From the NCBI GenBank assembly GCA_001931905.2, contig MSJI02000750.1, positions 1 through 64,000 on the forward strand: DNA of 64,000 bases, given 5' to 3'. Source of the DNA: Cladosporium sp. IMV 00045 (Eukaryota > Ascomycota > Dothideomycetes > Cladosporiales > Cladosporiaceae). This document shows, one piece after another, positions 41,077 to 53,893 of the stretch. The notes beneath the pieces are model-generated. The model saw only the letters and a list, made by a program, of their open reading frames with translations. It was not told where the DNA came from and ran no database searches. The translations under genes were made by a program, and so were the position numbers. How positions within the stretch are numbered: the stretch's first letter is position 1; each line of letters opens with the position of its first letter.

Positions 41077-42760
41077 ATGTCCTCATACCTTGAATCTCTG
41101 CCTGCTGAGGTCTTAGCAAACGTGTTCCAGTATCACGCTGATGACCGCAAGCAGATCGGCTCGTGTCGCCTCGCGAGCAAAACACTGAAGACTGCCAGCT
41201 CACCATTCCTCATCACAAAGCTGGTCTTTGCAAAACGACTGAGGGACATAGCCAGAGCAATGGAACTGGCGTTTCATCCCTACTCTAGTCACTTCATCAC
41301 AGAGATTACCTACGATTTGAGCTACCGGCGACGTCTAGAGTACGATGACTACACTGAGGAATGCAACGCAGCGGAGAGACTTGGGCTCAGACGCTTCTAC
41401 GATGCCGAGTGGTATTGGCACACACTCGTCGAGGATGACTTCCAGTCATCGCTTCACAAAAGCCCTTCCTTTAGGCCTCCAAACAATGCAACCAATTTTC
41501 TTGCGCACACCAGTGACGGAATGAGCAACCGAGTTCCGAATTTACACAATGATGTTGCACTCAGACTGGTCCGCGCTGAGAGCAGCATTCTTGGTAATTT
41601 TGACCTCAATCGCATGGGCTGTCACATGAGCTTCCCACGCTACCAACGATACAAAGATGCCAGTGACGCTCTCACATGGCGCGATAGATATCTTGACACA
41701 CTGACCAAAATTGCCGAACAACTACCAAAGCTACGAGCTGTCCGGTTCACCGATCATCGCGGACTTGCCAGAGACCTCGAGTCTTACAGTGAGCTGTCTA
41801 CACGCCTATTCGGCAACGTACTTGAACCAGAGCTGTGGGATCGGGACCTCCCAGGCAACGAAGACTGCACAGCCGAGGCAATGCGGGCCTTGGAAGTTAT
41901 TTCGAATGTCACAGGAGGGCTGCAGTCTGTCTTTCTTGGGCCCCACGGATATGAAAATGTTTCATTATTCTGATGAGCCGCTGGTAATGTCCAAAGAACC
42001 CCATTATCTTTCTATCGAAAAACGAGACCCTTCGCAATCACCCTGGTCACGAATCACTGTTCGTAGCCAGTTTTCTTATGACTGGAAGCAGATTTTCGGC
42101 AGTCTGCGTTCGGCCCGTCTCCCATTCCTCATCCCTGGACCAACGCAATCACTCAATGTAGCCAAGGCGATGATGAACGCCTTACCGGACACCATCAGAA
42201 GTCTGGCAATCTCTGTCCGAGGTCCTGTGGAAGCTTTTTGGACACAAAAATGCATGACATCGCTGATGATCCAGCCATTCGATGAACTTGTATCTCCCTA
42301 TCGCTTTCCACATCTGCAAAACCTAGAACTCGAAGGTTGGTGTGTGGAGCTAACGGCGCTTCAAAATTACCTACGTGCTCACGCTTCAACACTTCAGTCC
42401 CTCCATCTAATCAACATGCAATGCTCCGCGAATGAGGGCCCTGAGGAGGAACAAGACCTTGTGACGTTCTCCTCCTTCGTTGCGAGAGAGCTCCAACTTA
42501 CGGGCATTGAAATGATCGAGATAGACCTGTATGGGCCCCTCGAGATTCCCAGCAACCCCAGTTCGATGGAGACATGGTTGGTCCCTCATCATTCGACCTT
42601 TCCTGGGCGGAGGGGACTTGATCTGGTGGAGCGCGCCCCGAGCTACACGCTGGAGAATGCGTGTCTAGGAGGGAGGGCGAATGTGATTCATAGACGGAGG
42701 CTGCCCACGAGAGAAGACGAGACTTGGGTTCGTTTCGGCAACCTGCCTGCTCATATGTGA
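41077..42760 (+). CDS. F-box-like fungal protein with a frame break near 41.95 kb
   Basis: The N-terminus YLESLPAEVLANVFQYHADD (residues 4-23), followed by SCRLASKTLKTASSPFLI, is the usual F-box/cyclin-F-type start of fungal hypothetical proteins that dock to SCF ubiquitin ligases. The first frame runs 41077-41973. The downstream frame (ending 42760) contains SLRSARLPFLIPGPTQSLNV, FPHLQNLELEGWCVELTALQ and the leucine-rich segment LRAHASTLQSLHLINMQ, typical of the C-terminal part of such proteins. The two overlap around 41940-41975 in different frames. Either a short intron or a 1-nt indel joins them; no clearly good GT..AG pair was found. The targets are unknown. Confidence 0.62.
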
Positions 42761-43753
42761 TGGGCGCATCCAAGACACACGCCTCACGTGTTTGCTTTTT
42801 CTTTTCCTCCTCTTCTTGCTTTTTTTCTTCTTTCTTCCTTTTCTCCAACCCTTTTCTTTCTCGCGACGAGGCAACCTTCATCACCAGAACATTCGTGGAA
42901 CACAGAACACGCTAATAAGGAAAGCCTGAGAGAGAATGCAGCGTGCATGCTACACTTTCGAACTTTCCAAACCCCCATTCATGAAAGACGAATGCTGACG
43001 ATGAATGACTGGACGAATGAACGACATGACCTTTGATTTGCCTTCTGACATCAAAGATACGCGCGACATATGCGGTGTCACGCGGACGATTCACACGTCT
43101 GCCTCGTTGCTCTTCTATCGTGTCGTTGCTACCAATGGCGCGACGGCTGGCTCTCTGTATCTTTAGATTTCCTTTCTTCTCGTTTTTCCAGCAGAACATC
43201 GCTTGCCCAGATATTTACACTGATTGCGTTTCTATTACAGTCTGTATGTATACACTCCAAAATCCAATCTCGCTCCATGCAGTATCTCAAAGAGTCTTTT
43301 TCTTTACAAATATATGTATTCACTCAAAGTACTGCTCATTTACATCTTCATCTCCTTGCTTCGCGTGATTCACTTGCTTGACCAGCTCGCTTGCGGATCT
43401 CTTTACCCCTTTTGAGAAGTCATGCGCAGATTCAAAAGGTTCAAGGACGGTATCAAGGATTTTTTCATAAAAAATTTGTGAATGGAATATTTTATTTCTC
43501 TTCGTATAAAAAGCAAAGGCAAGCAAAAGGGTATATGGTTACATCTCAACAATCAACATCGTCTAAACAAAACAAACAAGACAAGGAGATTTTTCATCGT
43601 CAATGTAAGTACACCAACAAACATACGTTCGATGTGCCAAACCAGCCAACAACCGCCAGCCAGACGAACCGACCCACATCTCCTCCTCGCTCATGCACCG
43701 CGTATTTTCATCAATCATTCGTCAAACCCCCTCTCCCCCTCCCCCATCCATCG
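42761..43753. other. Convergent 3' region with a pyrimidine tract
   Basis: This is the tail-to-tail region between the F-box-like gene and the KCH1-family gene. A T/C-rich tract occupies about 42795-42865. AT-rich sequence follows to 43600. No gene is seen. Confidence 0.5.
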
Positions 43754-46192
43754 CTAATACATCCTCCCATCTCCCCCACCCCTATGTCCGCCACGAGACC
43801 AAGCATCCCTCTCCTCATCCCCCTCCAGCCGTGAAGCCCTCCCATAATCGTCCACGATATCTGAATACCCAATCGTCGCCCGATTATCAAAAACCGGGTT
43901 CGGAGGTGGAAGACCCAGCATGGAAGCCGAAGGCGAAGAAGTCTGATGGGAAGGAGGCGCCCAGTCGCTTGCTGGCGCTGTGACGCTGCGTTGCGGCACT
44001 TCGAGCGGAGGGAGAGCGGCGGATTGTTGGGTGGGTTGGAAGATGGCGGGGGAGGCTGTGACGCTGCGTTGCGGGATTGAGGGGGGTGCGGGCGTGTTGG
44101 AGGCGCTGTTGTGCATGGTGGGGTTGAAGGCTACGTAGCCGCCGCCGCCGGTGGTGGAGGGTGGGGGGTTGGTTTGTGGTGGCGGCGAGGGCGACTGGGT
44201 CATGCGCGGGTGGGTTGTCATTTCGTAGCTGTCTTCTGTGGGGTAGGGGAGGGGTTGGTCGGCTTGTTGCGCGGAGGGTGGCGAGAAGGGACGGTGGAAG
44301 CTCATTGCGTGTGGTGCTGGGGTTGGGCGGGAGAAGGATTGCGGTTGGCTTTGCGTGTTGTGGCTGTTGTATGGAGGCTCGCGGGGCATGGGCGGTGGGT
44401 TGTTGAATGATGAGTTGCTGTCTTGGCGCATGGGGCCGAAGTAGTCGGGTGTGTTCTGACGCATGGGTCCGAAATTGTCAGGCGTGTTCTGGCGTATTGG
44501 GCCCATGGACGATGGGTAGGGCGATGCGCCTAATTGGGATGTTGGTGTGCCGGCGATGGGCATGCGTGGACCGATAGGCTGGCGAGGGCCTGGTGAATCG
44601 GTTCGTGACATTGGGGTGTACGATCTCATCGCTCCGGGTGGGGCTGTCGGGGCTCTTGATGGCGGGTACATTTGTGAATCCCGAGAGTCCTGGGGTGCTG
44701 GCGTACCAGCTATGGGCATGCGTGGACCGACAGGCTGTCTCGGGCCTGGAGAATCGGTTCTCGACATTGGAGTGTAAGATCTCATCGTTCCGGGAGAAGC
44801 TGTCGGGGCTCTTGATGGAGGATACATTTGCGATGCTTGAGAGTCTTGAGTCATGGTGCGCGCAAGCGTGGGTCTGCTCAACGAGGAGATTGAGCCCTGG
44901 CGACTGGCGACTGTCGGTGGTTTTGTGATTTCATAGCCTACGTGACCGGCGTACCCGGCGTTGTCGAGAAGTGGCGCATCCATCTCATCCGTAGGGGTGG
45001 GGAAGCCTGAGCTTTGAGTCGCCATTCTGCTGGGCATCGGTCTGGCGGAGTGCATGGTCCGTTGACTAGACTGCTTTTCCAAGTGGGGAGTCCCATTGCG
45101 TGTAGGCGGGCGGCTGGTGTACAGCGGCAGTGTAGAGACTGTGGTTGAAGTGTCCTGTCTAAGGAGCGGGAAGTCCGGCAGCTTGTCTTCCTTCTTAGCG
45201 TCCGAAGTGACAGGAACGGTCGGCAGAGTGGGCTGGCGAGTGAACTTGACTGGCGGTTCAACCGGCATTCCGGTCTTCTTCCGTACAAAATCGGCGTTCT
45301 GCTCGGCCTTTTGCTCTGCCTTACGGGTCTGCTTGTCTTCCTGCTCAATGGCTTCCTTGATCTTGGACTCGACGATCTTCTCCAGGCGCTTGTCGACCTT
45401 GCGACGACAGTAGATCTTCAAGCGTCCGTCTGACTGGGGTATATAATGCCAGAGAAAGACTATGTAAAGAATGACAGAAATGAGCAGACACAAGGCGCTG
45501 ATGACCCAGATGACCAGGGTGAAGAGCATGGCGCAGATGGTCATGGCTTGGTAGGTGTTTTCGTTGAAAAGGTGCTGCACGTTGGCCCAGAACTGTTCAA
45601 GGTTCGATTTGTCGGAGTCGCTGCTGTCGAAGAATCTCTCTTGCATAACTTCGTATAGGGTCATGCCGTTGATGACTTGACGAGGTCCTTCGGCGATGAT
45701 GACGCGGATGGCGGTTTGGAAGTTGAAGTAGACGAAGAAAGCAACGTAGTCTGTGCCCTTCTTACTTTTTGTCAAGTTGGTGAAGACAAGGAATCGTCGC
45801 CAGCCCGAGCCTCGCATACTCTGAAGTGTGGCGGCCAGAGGGTCCATGTAGCTGTCCGCGATACCGCCACTTCGCAGGGCCCGAATAGCGAAGAACCAAG
45901 AAATGATGATGAGCACGGTGGAGAAAATAATACAGCCGGCGAAGATCCATCGGCTGTACTCAATGCTCAATGCGGGCTCGATCTTGCTAGTCCATCTGTT
46001 GAAGGCGAGCAAGTTGACGGCCGTGAAGGTATCCGCGGCGAATACCGCCACTGCGACAATTGCCATTATCCACACCCAGAGATAAGCTAATGTGTTCCAT
46101 GATGAAGTGGATTTGAAGTCGGAGAGAGTGATGTAGTCCCATTTGGCAGTGGCCTCGGGCGGGCCTTTTTCGCGGTCGCCAAAGCAGCCCAT
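43754..46192 (-). CDS. KCH1/PRM6-family membrane protein, 812 aa
   Basis: A fungal Kch-type protein. In yeast Kch1/Kch2 promote potassium influx and activate calcium uptake during the pheromone or ER-stress response. The conserved N-terminal half starts KWDYITLSDFKSTSSWNTLA and has membrane segments at about residues 33-52 (YLWVWIMAIVAVAVFAAD), 85-105, and 226-258 (MTICAMLFTLVIWVISALCL). Family signatures are DTFTAVNLLAFNRW, GGIADSYMDPLA and LWHYIPQSDGRLKIYCRRKV. The C-terminal 500 residues are a cytosolic Pro/Ser/Thr-rich tail with a 52-residue tandem duplication and three copies of a PxRQNTPDxFG-like unit. No intron is needed. Confidence 0.85.
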   Translation of the reverse strand: MGCFGDREKGPPEATAKWDYITLSDFKSTSSWNTLAYLWVWIMAIVAVAVFAADTFTAVNLLAFNRWTSKIEPALSIEYSRWIFAGCIIFSTVLIIISWFFAIRALRSGGIADSYMDPLAATLQSMRGSGWRRFLVFTNLTKSKKGTDYVAFFVYFNFQTAIRVIIAEGPRQVINGMTLYEVMQERFFDSSDSDKSNLEQFWANVQHLFNENTYQAMTICAMLFTLVIWVISALCLLISVILYIVFLWHYIPQSDGRLKIYCRRKVDKRLEKIVESKIKEAIEQEDKQTRKAEQKAEQNADFVRKKTGMPVEPPVKFTRQPTLPTVPVTSDAKKEDKLPDFPLLRQDTSTTVSTLPLYTSRPPTRNGTPHLEKQSSQRTMHSARPMPSRMATQSSGFPTPTDEMDAPLLDNAGYAGHVGYEITKPPTVASRQGSISSLSRPTLARTMTQDSQASQMYPPSRAPTASPGTMRSYTPMSRTDSPGPRQPVGPRMPIAGTPAPQDSRDSQMYPPSRAPTAPPGAMRSYTPMSRTDSPGPRQPIGPRMPIAGTPTSQLGASPYPSSMGPIRQNTPDNFGPMRQNTPDYFGPMRQDSNSSFNNPPPMPREPPYNSHNTQSQPQSFSRPTPAPHAMSFHRPFSPPSAQQADQPLPYPTEDSYEMTTHPRMTQSPSPPPQTNPPPSTTGGGGYVAFNPTMHNSASNTPAPPSIPQRSVTASPAIFQPTQQSAALPPLEVPQRSVTAPASDWAPPSHQTSSPSASMLGLPPPNPVFDNRATIGYSDIVDDYGRASRLEGDEERDAWSRGGHRGGGDGRMY
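44539..44850. repeat. Coding tandem duplication, 156-bp period, two copies
   Basis: Within the KCH-family gene, the segment encoding SQMYPPSRAPT to GPRMPIAGTP is present twice with an offset of exactly 156 bp (for example catgcgtgga at 44561 and 44717). The copies differ at scattered sites but keep the frame. Confidence 0.85.
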
Positions 46193-47604
46193 GGTGGGTA
46201 AACCGCAATTGGAGGTGGAAGTGTATTTTGTGTTGTTATTTGTTGACGGGATGTCACATTCAGGCCAGCTGAATCAGTAGCGCATGTGAAAGTCGGATGT
46301 GGTCGTTCGTGAATTACGTCGTGGTGTTTCAATCGATCGGTCAAGCAGTTTCAAAGGCGTTTCGCATGAGGACGCCTTCCAGGTAAGAGAGTGTGTATCT
46401 GACCGGCAGATATGGGTTGGATCTGATGGGAATCAGAGTGAAGTGCTCGAAACGAGCCGAATATCCAAAGTCAGTCGCAACCAAGGGAGTGTTGGATTAA
46501 CGAAGGTGGTAGTTGGTGTGCGGCGCAGGCGGGGAGCGGAATGCAATGCGCAGAAGCATATGCTGAGGGGTCTGGCCCGCTTTGTCGGCGCAACAATGGG
46601 ATCAAAGGAGGGAGTGGCGCGCAAGTTTAGGAATAGGCAAAGCGACAACAGACAGACAAAGACGCGGTCACGATTGTGTGTGTTTGTGAGTGTTGTGTGC
46701 TTGGGCGAGCCTGCTCGAGTGTATGGCGGGCGGGTAGGCGTCGGTGGTGGGTCGTCCTGCGACGGGCGCGTATGTACGTGAGAGCCTTGTGGTAGGGCAG
46801 CACAGCAGTGGTATGGTAGAGAGCGTGAGGATGCGACAAGACGCGCGCAAAGGCGACGGCCAGAGAAGCAATCGCAGGACAATGGCTGGACGAGGCGCTA
46901 TTGTTGTCGCTGGGACTGAGAGCAGTGAGGGAGAAACGACATGCGCTCATTCACTCACGCCCTCCTTGGCACCCGTTGGCGAGGAAAGAGGGCAGAGGCG
47001 AGTGAAAGAGTGAGTACTGCTAGTCGAGTGAAGCGACAGCACTGATCAACTCCATCATGGCACACAAGCTGACACAACCGACTCCAACTCCCCTAAACAT
47101 CAGCCCAAACGCGGGTCTCATCTCTCTTCGCGCGGTTTAGGCTCTTGTTTGACGCCGATCTCTCTATCACCCCCAGTGCCCCCACACACCACCAACAGAC
47201 ATGGGTGATATACCGCCAATCACCTCCAAGCGCATGTTCGGCGGTTAAACTGCGTGCCGGCCCATCGACAGTAGCGTGGATGGTATGGTTTGACCGTCTT
47301 GACTGGCTGTTTCATCCTTTGGGGAATCCCTCACCACTACCGCCCTGTGCTACAAGCACTACTTTGGAGTTTCACGGAATCTCCTTGTCTGCTTCCAAGA
47401 AGTCTTTTTCCGCAGTGTAACACCATTCTCACCAATCGCACACATCTCGCCCAGACGAAGAATCATCACGACGGCATCTTACTCCCGAGCCTCTGTTTCA
47501 GGGGCCGCATCCAACGGCTGCCAACTCTCGGTCCGCTAACGCCGCGACGGCGCCGGGCCCCATCTTTGATAAATTATGACCTCGCCTAGAGGTCGGCACT
47601 CGAC
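46193..47604. other. Divergent upstream region of the KCH-family and HET-domain genes
   Basis: 1.4 kb with no supported gene. Open frames here show no motifs. Confidence 0.5.
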
Positions 47605-49494
47605 ATGAGCAACATTACTCGCTGGAAGAGCCCACCTTCACAATCCGGCGACAACACGCTCGATTTCAGATATCCGGTATTGCGGAACACCAAGACTGGC
47701 ATCCGTCTCGCTCACCTCCAACCCGGCAGTGGTTCGCGGGCTATAGCTATTGACTTGGTCGAGGATTTCGTGACGGGACCCGATCGCACTCCATACGATG
47801 CCTTGTCTTACACCTGGGGTGACGGCGCCCGTGACAAAAACGTCTTCTGCAATGGCAAACGACTGCCCGTCAGCAAGACCGTGTGGGAAGCCTTGAACCG
47901 CTTCCGACATCCGCATGAAATTCGGACTTTCTGGATCGACTGGGTGTGCGTGTGCCAGGACCGCGTGCGCGAGCGCAATGCACAGGTTAACATGATGGGC
48001 GACATCTTCAAGTCGGCGCGCAAAGTCGTCGTCTGGCTGGGTGACGATGCCCAGGATAGCCGCGCCGGCATGCAGCTCGCGAAGCAACTCTTGCATATTG
48101 CGATTTACCAGCCCGTGACCGCTTTGACGACGGCAGATCTGGAAATTCATGGTCTGCCGAGGCGAGGTCACAAGCGATGGAAAGCATTGGCATTGATCTT
48201 GCAGCGACCTTGGTTTTGGCGGACTTGGATCGTTCAAGAAGTCGCTATGAATCCGAATGTTGAGCTTGTATTGGGCTCTCTTAGTTTTACCTGGGATGAG
48301 TTGGAATTGATCGTGTCACTTCTAGAAGGTCAATTGTCTCAAGAATGGCATCTAGATCAAGCCATCACAGCTTTAGAATTGCCCTTCTCACGCATAAACC
48401 GCATCAGGCATCGTCATCTTCGACACTGCAAGGCGCAAACCGAAAGCAATGAAATCACTAACACGACCCACTCACACCAACCAGACCACTCAGACCTCCC
48501 CGATCTCCTCGACCTCCTCTTCATATCCCGCGACCTAGGCGCCTCCGACCCCAGAGACAAAATCTACGCCCTCCTCGGCCTCGGCAAACACGACGTCAGC
48601 CCGGACTACTCCACGAGCCCATACAGCGTCTACACCGACTTCGCCCTGCAAATGATCGGGCTCGTCACCAACGAAGCCGCGCACCGCCACTCTCAAAACA
48701 AAGACATGCATTCCCATGACCCCGAAGTCCGCCGCGCGATGATAATGCTCTCCTGCGCCGGCCGCCACAACCAAACCCCCAACTCCGCCCTCCCCTCCTG
48801 GGTCCCCGACTGGTCCGTCAAAATGCGCGCCCGCCCATTGATCTTCGGCATCAACCGCCCTTTCTCCGCCGGCGGCTCCCGTCTCGGTTTACTCGACTGG
48901 TCTCCTGAAACGGGCTTGCAGCTCTGCGGCAAGCTCTTCGACACCATCCACCAAATCGGCAAATGTAAGCTCGACTACAGAAATCTCGACTTCACCACTT
49001 CGCACGCGGACATTGCGAGCTGGTGGCGCGAAGCGCAGGGGATTGCTTGCTCTCGCACCGTCAGATCGCCGGGAAGTAGTGCGCATCTTGACGCGTTGGA
49101 CGCGCTGAGGAGGGATTTGCAGCTCTGCAAGCACGGGTATTTCACTGGTGGTGAACAGCAGCAGCAACAGCAAGCGAGTCATCGCAACGGCACGCTCCTC
49201 GACGACTCCGAATCGCGTTCCGACCCCGTCCACAGCGCCATGAGGACTTTAGTCCTGGGCCCCACGCGCGGGAGGGTCATGTTCGTTTCGGCTTCGGGGT
49301 GGCTTGGTCTCGCGCCGCATGGGTCGAGGGAGGGGGATGTGGTTTTCGTGCCGGTCGGGGGCGATGTGCCGTCTGTCCTGAGGCCGGGGTGGGAGGGGTT
49401 TGAGCTTGTCGGTGAGTGTTATGTGCAGGGGATTATGGAGGGGGAGGCCATGGGGATGGAGGGGGTGGGGGTGCAGGATGTGATGATTCGTTGA
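47605..49494 (+). CDS. HET (heterokaryon incompatibility) domain protein, 629 aa
   Basis: A HET-domain protein. The domain, TIR-related in fold, triggers cell death in vegetative incompatibility and fungal immunity. The signatures are in order: YDALSYTWGDGARDKNVFCN (about residues 64-83), the helix SKTVWEALNRFRHP, FWIDWVCVCQDRVRERNAQV, MMGDIFKSARKVVVWLGDD, and RPWFWRTWIVQEVAMNPNVE. The central C-terminal part has the usual DPRDKIYALLGLGKHDVSPD and PSWVPDWSVKMRARP. A short Gln run (EQQQQQQASH) occurs near residue 522. There is no other known domain. It is single exon and appears intact. Confidence 0.93.
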   Translation: MSNITRWKSPPSQSGDNTLDFRYPVLRNTKTGIRLAHLQPGSGSRAIAIDLVEDFVTGPDRTPYDALSYTWGDGARDKNVFCNGKRLPVSKTVWEALNRFRHPHEIRTFWIDWVCVCQDRVRERNAQVNMMGDIFKSARKVVVWLGDDAQDSRAGMQLAKQLLHIAIYQPVTALTTADLEIHGLPRRGHKRWKALALILQRPWFWRTWIVQEVAMNPNVELVLGSLSFTWDELELIVSLLEGQLSQEWHLDQAITALELPFSRINRIRHRHLRHCKAQTESNEITNTTHSHQPDHSDLPDLLDLLFISRDLGASDPRDKIYALLGLGKHDVSPDYSTSPYSVYTDFALQMIGLVTNEAAHRHSQNKDMHSHDPEVRRAMIMLSCAGRHNQTPNSALPSWVPDWSVKMRARPLIFGINRPFSAGGSRLGLLDWSPETGLQLCGKLFDTIHQIGKCKLDYRNLDFTTSHADIASWWREAQGIACSRTVRSPGSSAHLDALDALRRDLQLCKHGYFTGGEQQQQQQASHRNGTLLDDSESRSDPVHSAMRTLVLGPTRGRVMFVSASGWLGLAPHGSREGDVVFVPVGGDVPSVLRPGWEGFELVGECYVQGIMEGEAMGMEGVGVQDVMIR

Positions 49495-50376
49495 TTGTTG
49501 CGATGAATGGGTTGACAACTCCATATCTCAAGATTGCATCGGGAGACTAGCTTGCCACAACCACAAGAACAGTACAGCATATTACATCTCATCGTGAACC
49601 TGCAATGCAACTTAGTCATCCCTCCCAAAGCCACCAAACACGGCAAAGGCGGAACTGAGCGGCCACCTCATGAAACCCAACACATCCCTCACGCTCCATC
49701 ACCTCGCCCGCAACCACCTCGCAATGCCACCAAAACCAGACCGGGCATTCTCGTCCGCACTTGACAAAACCGCCGCATGCGGCTTACACATCTTACATAG
49801 CACAGGCGAGAGAGCAAAGTTTGCCCTGACGATCCCGGATCTTGCAGGAGATCCATACCGCGGAGTATCGGCAACGCTGAGAACGTCATCATGATTGGCG
49901 GGGAGGCGAGGATAAACGACGTCAACTTGACTGTTTATTCCCTTACCTTGGCCTTCTTCTTCCCGCCGCCGCGGATCGCATATCACCGGGCGGGAACTGT
50001 TATGGAGGATGACGCCAATGGTCTTTGAGGATGGAGCTTCCTTGGTGACGGGTGCATGTGGTGATTCGTCAGCGACGTGGGAGGTTTGATTTGAGTTTTG
50101 ATGAGGTTGATACTTCATTATTACATGGAACAGCTGTAATGAGTTAGATTTGTATATAATGACGAGGGCATCGTCCGGATTCACTTGCTTTCTTTTCACT
50201 TATATTTACACACATCATCGTTGACTTTTGAGCTGCAACTTCATTTGAGTTGTCTCATTGTTGACATCACGTCCCACTCCATTGAGCTATACACATAGAG
50301 TAGACACCAAATAACACCACAATCACAACCACAACCACAACCACAACTCCACCGCCACCCCATCAACTCCCCCAAA
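49495..50376. other. Intergenic region upstream of the old yellow enzyme gene
   Basis: No gene is seen. The last 60 bp form an A/C-rich leader with tandem cacaac units (about 50318-50350) directly before the start codon. Confidence 0.5.
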
Positions 50377-51914
<1,538 letters not shown>

Positions 51915-52200
51915 ACTTGCTTTGCAGCATGCACGAGTTTGCGAGGGCTACATCATCGACGACGATGATTATGAATAATGAAGTGACTTCGGACTACCGG
52001 TACAGAGAAGGGATAGTGCTAGGCTTTGGTATAGAAATAATGCGTCGATGATGAGTAGAACTTCATTTCACCTCAATCCTCCTGAACTCTACAGCTTCAG
52101 TCCAATACATGGGGGGTCGATCGCGCAAGAAACACGCTATAGAATCAATTTGTGCTTGACGGCTGTCACGTGAATCACACCAAGTAATTCACCAGCATCA

Positions 52201-52289
52201 GCACTTGTGGTCTAGTGGTTACGATTCTCGCTTAGGGTCTGCAGATCACTGATTGCGAGAGGTCCCAGGTTCGAGTCCTGGCAAGTGCC
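52201..52289 (+). tRNA. tRNA-Pro (anticodon AGG) with a 16-nt intron
   Basis: A cloverleaf forms with acceptor GCACTTG/CAAGTGC (52201-52207 with 52282-52288), D arm GTC..GAT, anticodon stem CTCGC/GCGAG and T arm CCAGG-TTCGAGT-CCTGG. The loop before the intron reads TTAGGG, giving AGG at 52234-52236, and the intron starts after position 37 (52238-52253, tctgcagatcactgat). Discriminator C fits proline. The arm TTCTCGC followed by TTAGG, and GCGAGAGGTCCC, match fungal tRNA-Pro. T runs (cttttgctttttg) follow at 52295 as the Pol III terminator. Confidence 0.93.
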
Positions 52290-53020
52290 CTGATCTTTTG
52301 CTTTTTGTCTTTCCCGTATTCTCTTTAATTGTTTCGTCACAATGCCGTCTGGGAAGGGTGGTGGAGTAGGCGGACGTGGGATGGGCGGTGGAATGGTGTG
52401 TGCGGGCTGCGGCTTGCAATGAATGGGGTCGGATGATGAACGACAGATGTCGCTTCTTCCGCATCTCACAATGGAGAGAATTGCCGAAGAGGATCAGAAA
52501 CTACCTGCGTGTCGAAAAATTGATCAAGTCGCCCTGTAGCAAAAGATGGAGTAGAATCGAGAGAGATCTGGAAGAATCTTTGTAGATAGGTGAAAAGTGT
52601 GGGCGTCTACTTGTTAGGTACAGTAGCAGCTGGAGTTCAGGCCAGTCGGGTTCGAACAAGAAACAAACTCATCACTTCTTAACGTTCGGTGGCTCCAGTG
52701 AAAGATTAGAAAAGCGTGAGTGTATTCTGAAGTTGAGAAGATGGATTTTTGTTATTGAGTACATTTGTTTAGAAGAAGGCCGGATAGCCACGCATTTTGA
52801 TATCAACGCCCAACGCCCATCCCCAAATATGTGTTCTCATCCCGCGAACTGTTTCCAAATTCAAATAAAACCTATCCGTTGAACATCCATTGGCTGTTCA
52901 CGACCTCAAGAACCAACTGAAAAGTCATCAAGGCCGCAACGCCACTCACAAATCCCTGGAGAGCCACATGATGTGTCTCTCTGCCGGTGCCCCACCAGAC
53001 CTTGATCCGAGATACAATCT
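52290..53020. other. Spacer between the tRNA and the F-box/2EXR-like gene
   Basis: Nothing recognised beyond the tRNA terminator. Confidence 0.5.
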
Positions 53021-53893
53021 TTACCTCTCCATCATCTTGATTTGGCGTGCAAACGCTCGCATCTCGCTGTCCATGTCTTCTGGCCTTGACAGACACACCC
53101 TCAGCTCCCGCTCAGCATCATGCACAAAGCCGAAAACGCCCAGATCCTCGATATCTTGATCTTCGGAATCGCCATTGAGAACGATTACCCTGTAAGAGTT
53201 TCCTGCTTCTTTGATGACATTTTCTGCTTTCTTGGATGCGTTTCTCTGGACTCTGGCTACGTGGAAGCTCCGCCACCTTGGTAAGGTTCGCGTGTAGCGC
53301 ATCAAGGGAATGATGCTCCAGTCGAGCTTGGCCATCGGCCCGGTGAGGTCAATGTTGGTTTGGCCGCTTCTATGCTCGGTGATTTCGAGCACGATGGCTT
53401 CCCCAGCTAGACCCGTAGTAATTGCAAGCGCTTCAAGCTGGGTCAAGTTCCTACTGCCAGTCGCCATGCTGCTAAAGGCCACGGACTCGTACCCTGCTGT
53501 ACGATGAAGCGCTTTCTTGAGGGCGACCTTGATCGGGTTGAGTATGTGGCGGGCTTGACGAAAGTCATTGGCGGCGAGACTGATCTTGTGGATGCCTTGA
53601 GCCCATGGATCGGGCAGGCGAGAGGAAGCATAGATCGAATTGCGGGTATGGAGCTGGATCTTGGTTCCAAGGAGGTAGTCAATGAAGAATAGACCGTGGG
53701 TTTCGTTGTACATCTGCCGACAGACGAGGAAGATCTTTACTGTCTCGTGAAGTGTGCTTGCGTCAAGGTAGGAGGCGTTTTTATGAGTTGAAATTATTGC
53801 TTGATAGGCTTCTGCGAAGTGGCGGCGGTAGACGTTGTTTCTGAATTCCGGTGGGAAGCTGAAGAATGGTAGTGTTGCGGTCGACAGAGCCAT
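53021..53893 (-). CDS. F-box/2EXR-like fungal hypothetical protein, 290 aa
   Basis: The start was placed at the first in-frame ATG, 53893. The sequence FFSFPPEFRNNVYRRHFAEA followed by FLVCRQMYNETHGLFFIDY is the pattern of the short fungal 2EXR/F-box-like domain (L-P-x-E-x-R-N-x-I-Y, then L-x-V-C-R-Q-x-x-x-E) found in large families of Pezizomycotina proteins. The rest has no recognised domain. It includes an AANDFRQARHI segment and ends in a charged helix (MRAFARQIKMMER). Function is unknown. It could be a lineage-specific paralog. Confidence 0.65.
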   Translation of the reverse strand: MALSTATLPFFSFPPEFRNNVYRRHFAEAYQAIISTHKNASYLDASTLHETVKIFLVCRQMYNETHGLFFIDYLLGTKIQLHTRNSIYASSRLPDPWAQGIHKISLAANDFRQARHILNPIKVALKKALHRTAGYESVAFSSMATGSRNLTQLEALAITTGLAGEAIVLEITEHRSGQTNIDLTGPMAKLDWSIIPLMRYTRTLPRWRSFHVARVQRNASKKAENVIKEAGNSYRVIVLNGDSEDQDIEDLGVFGFVHDAERELRVCLSRPEDMDSEMRAFARQIKMMER

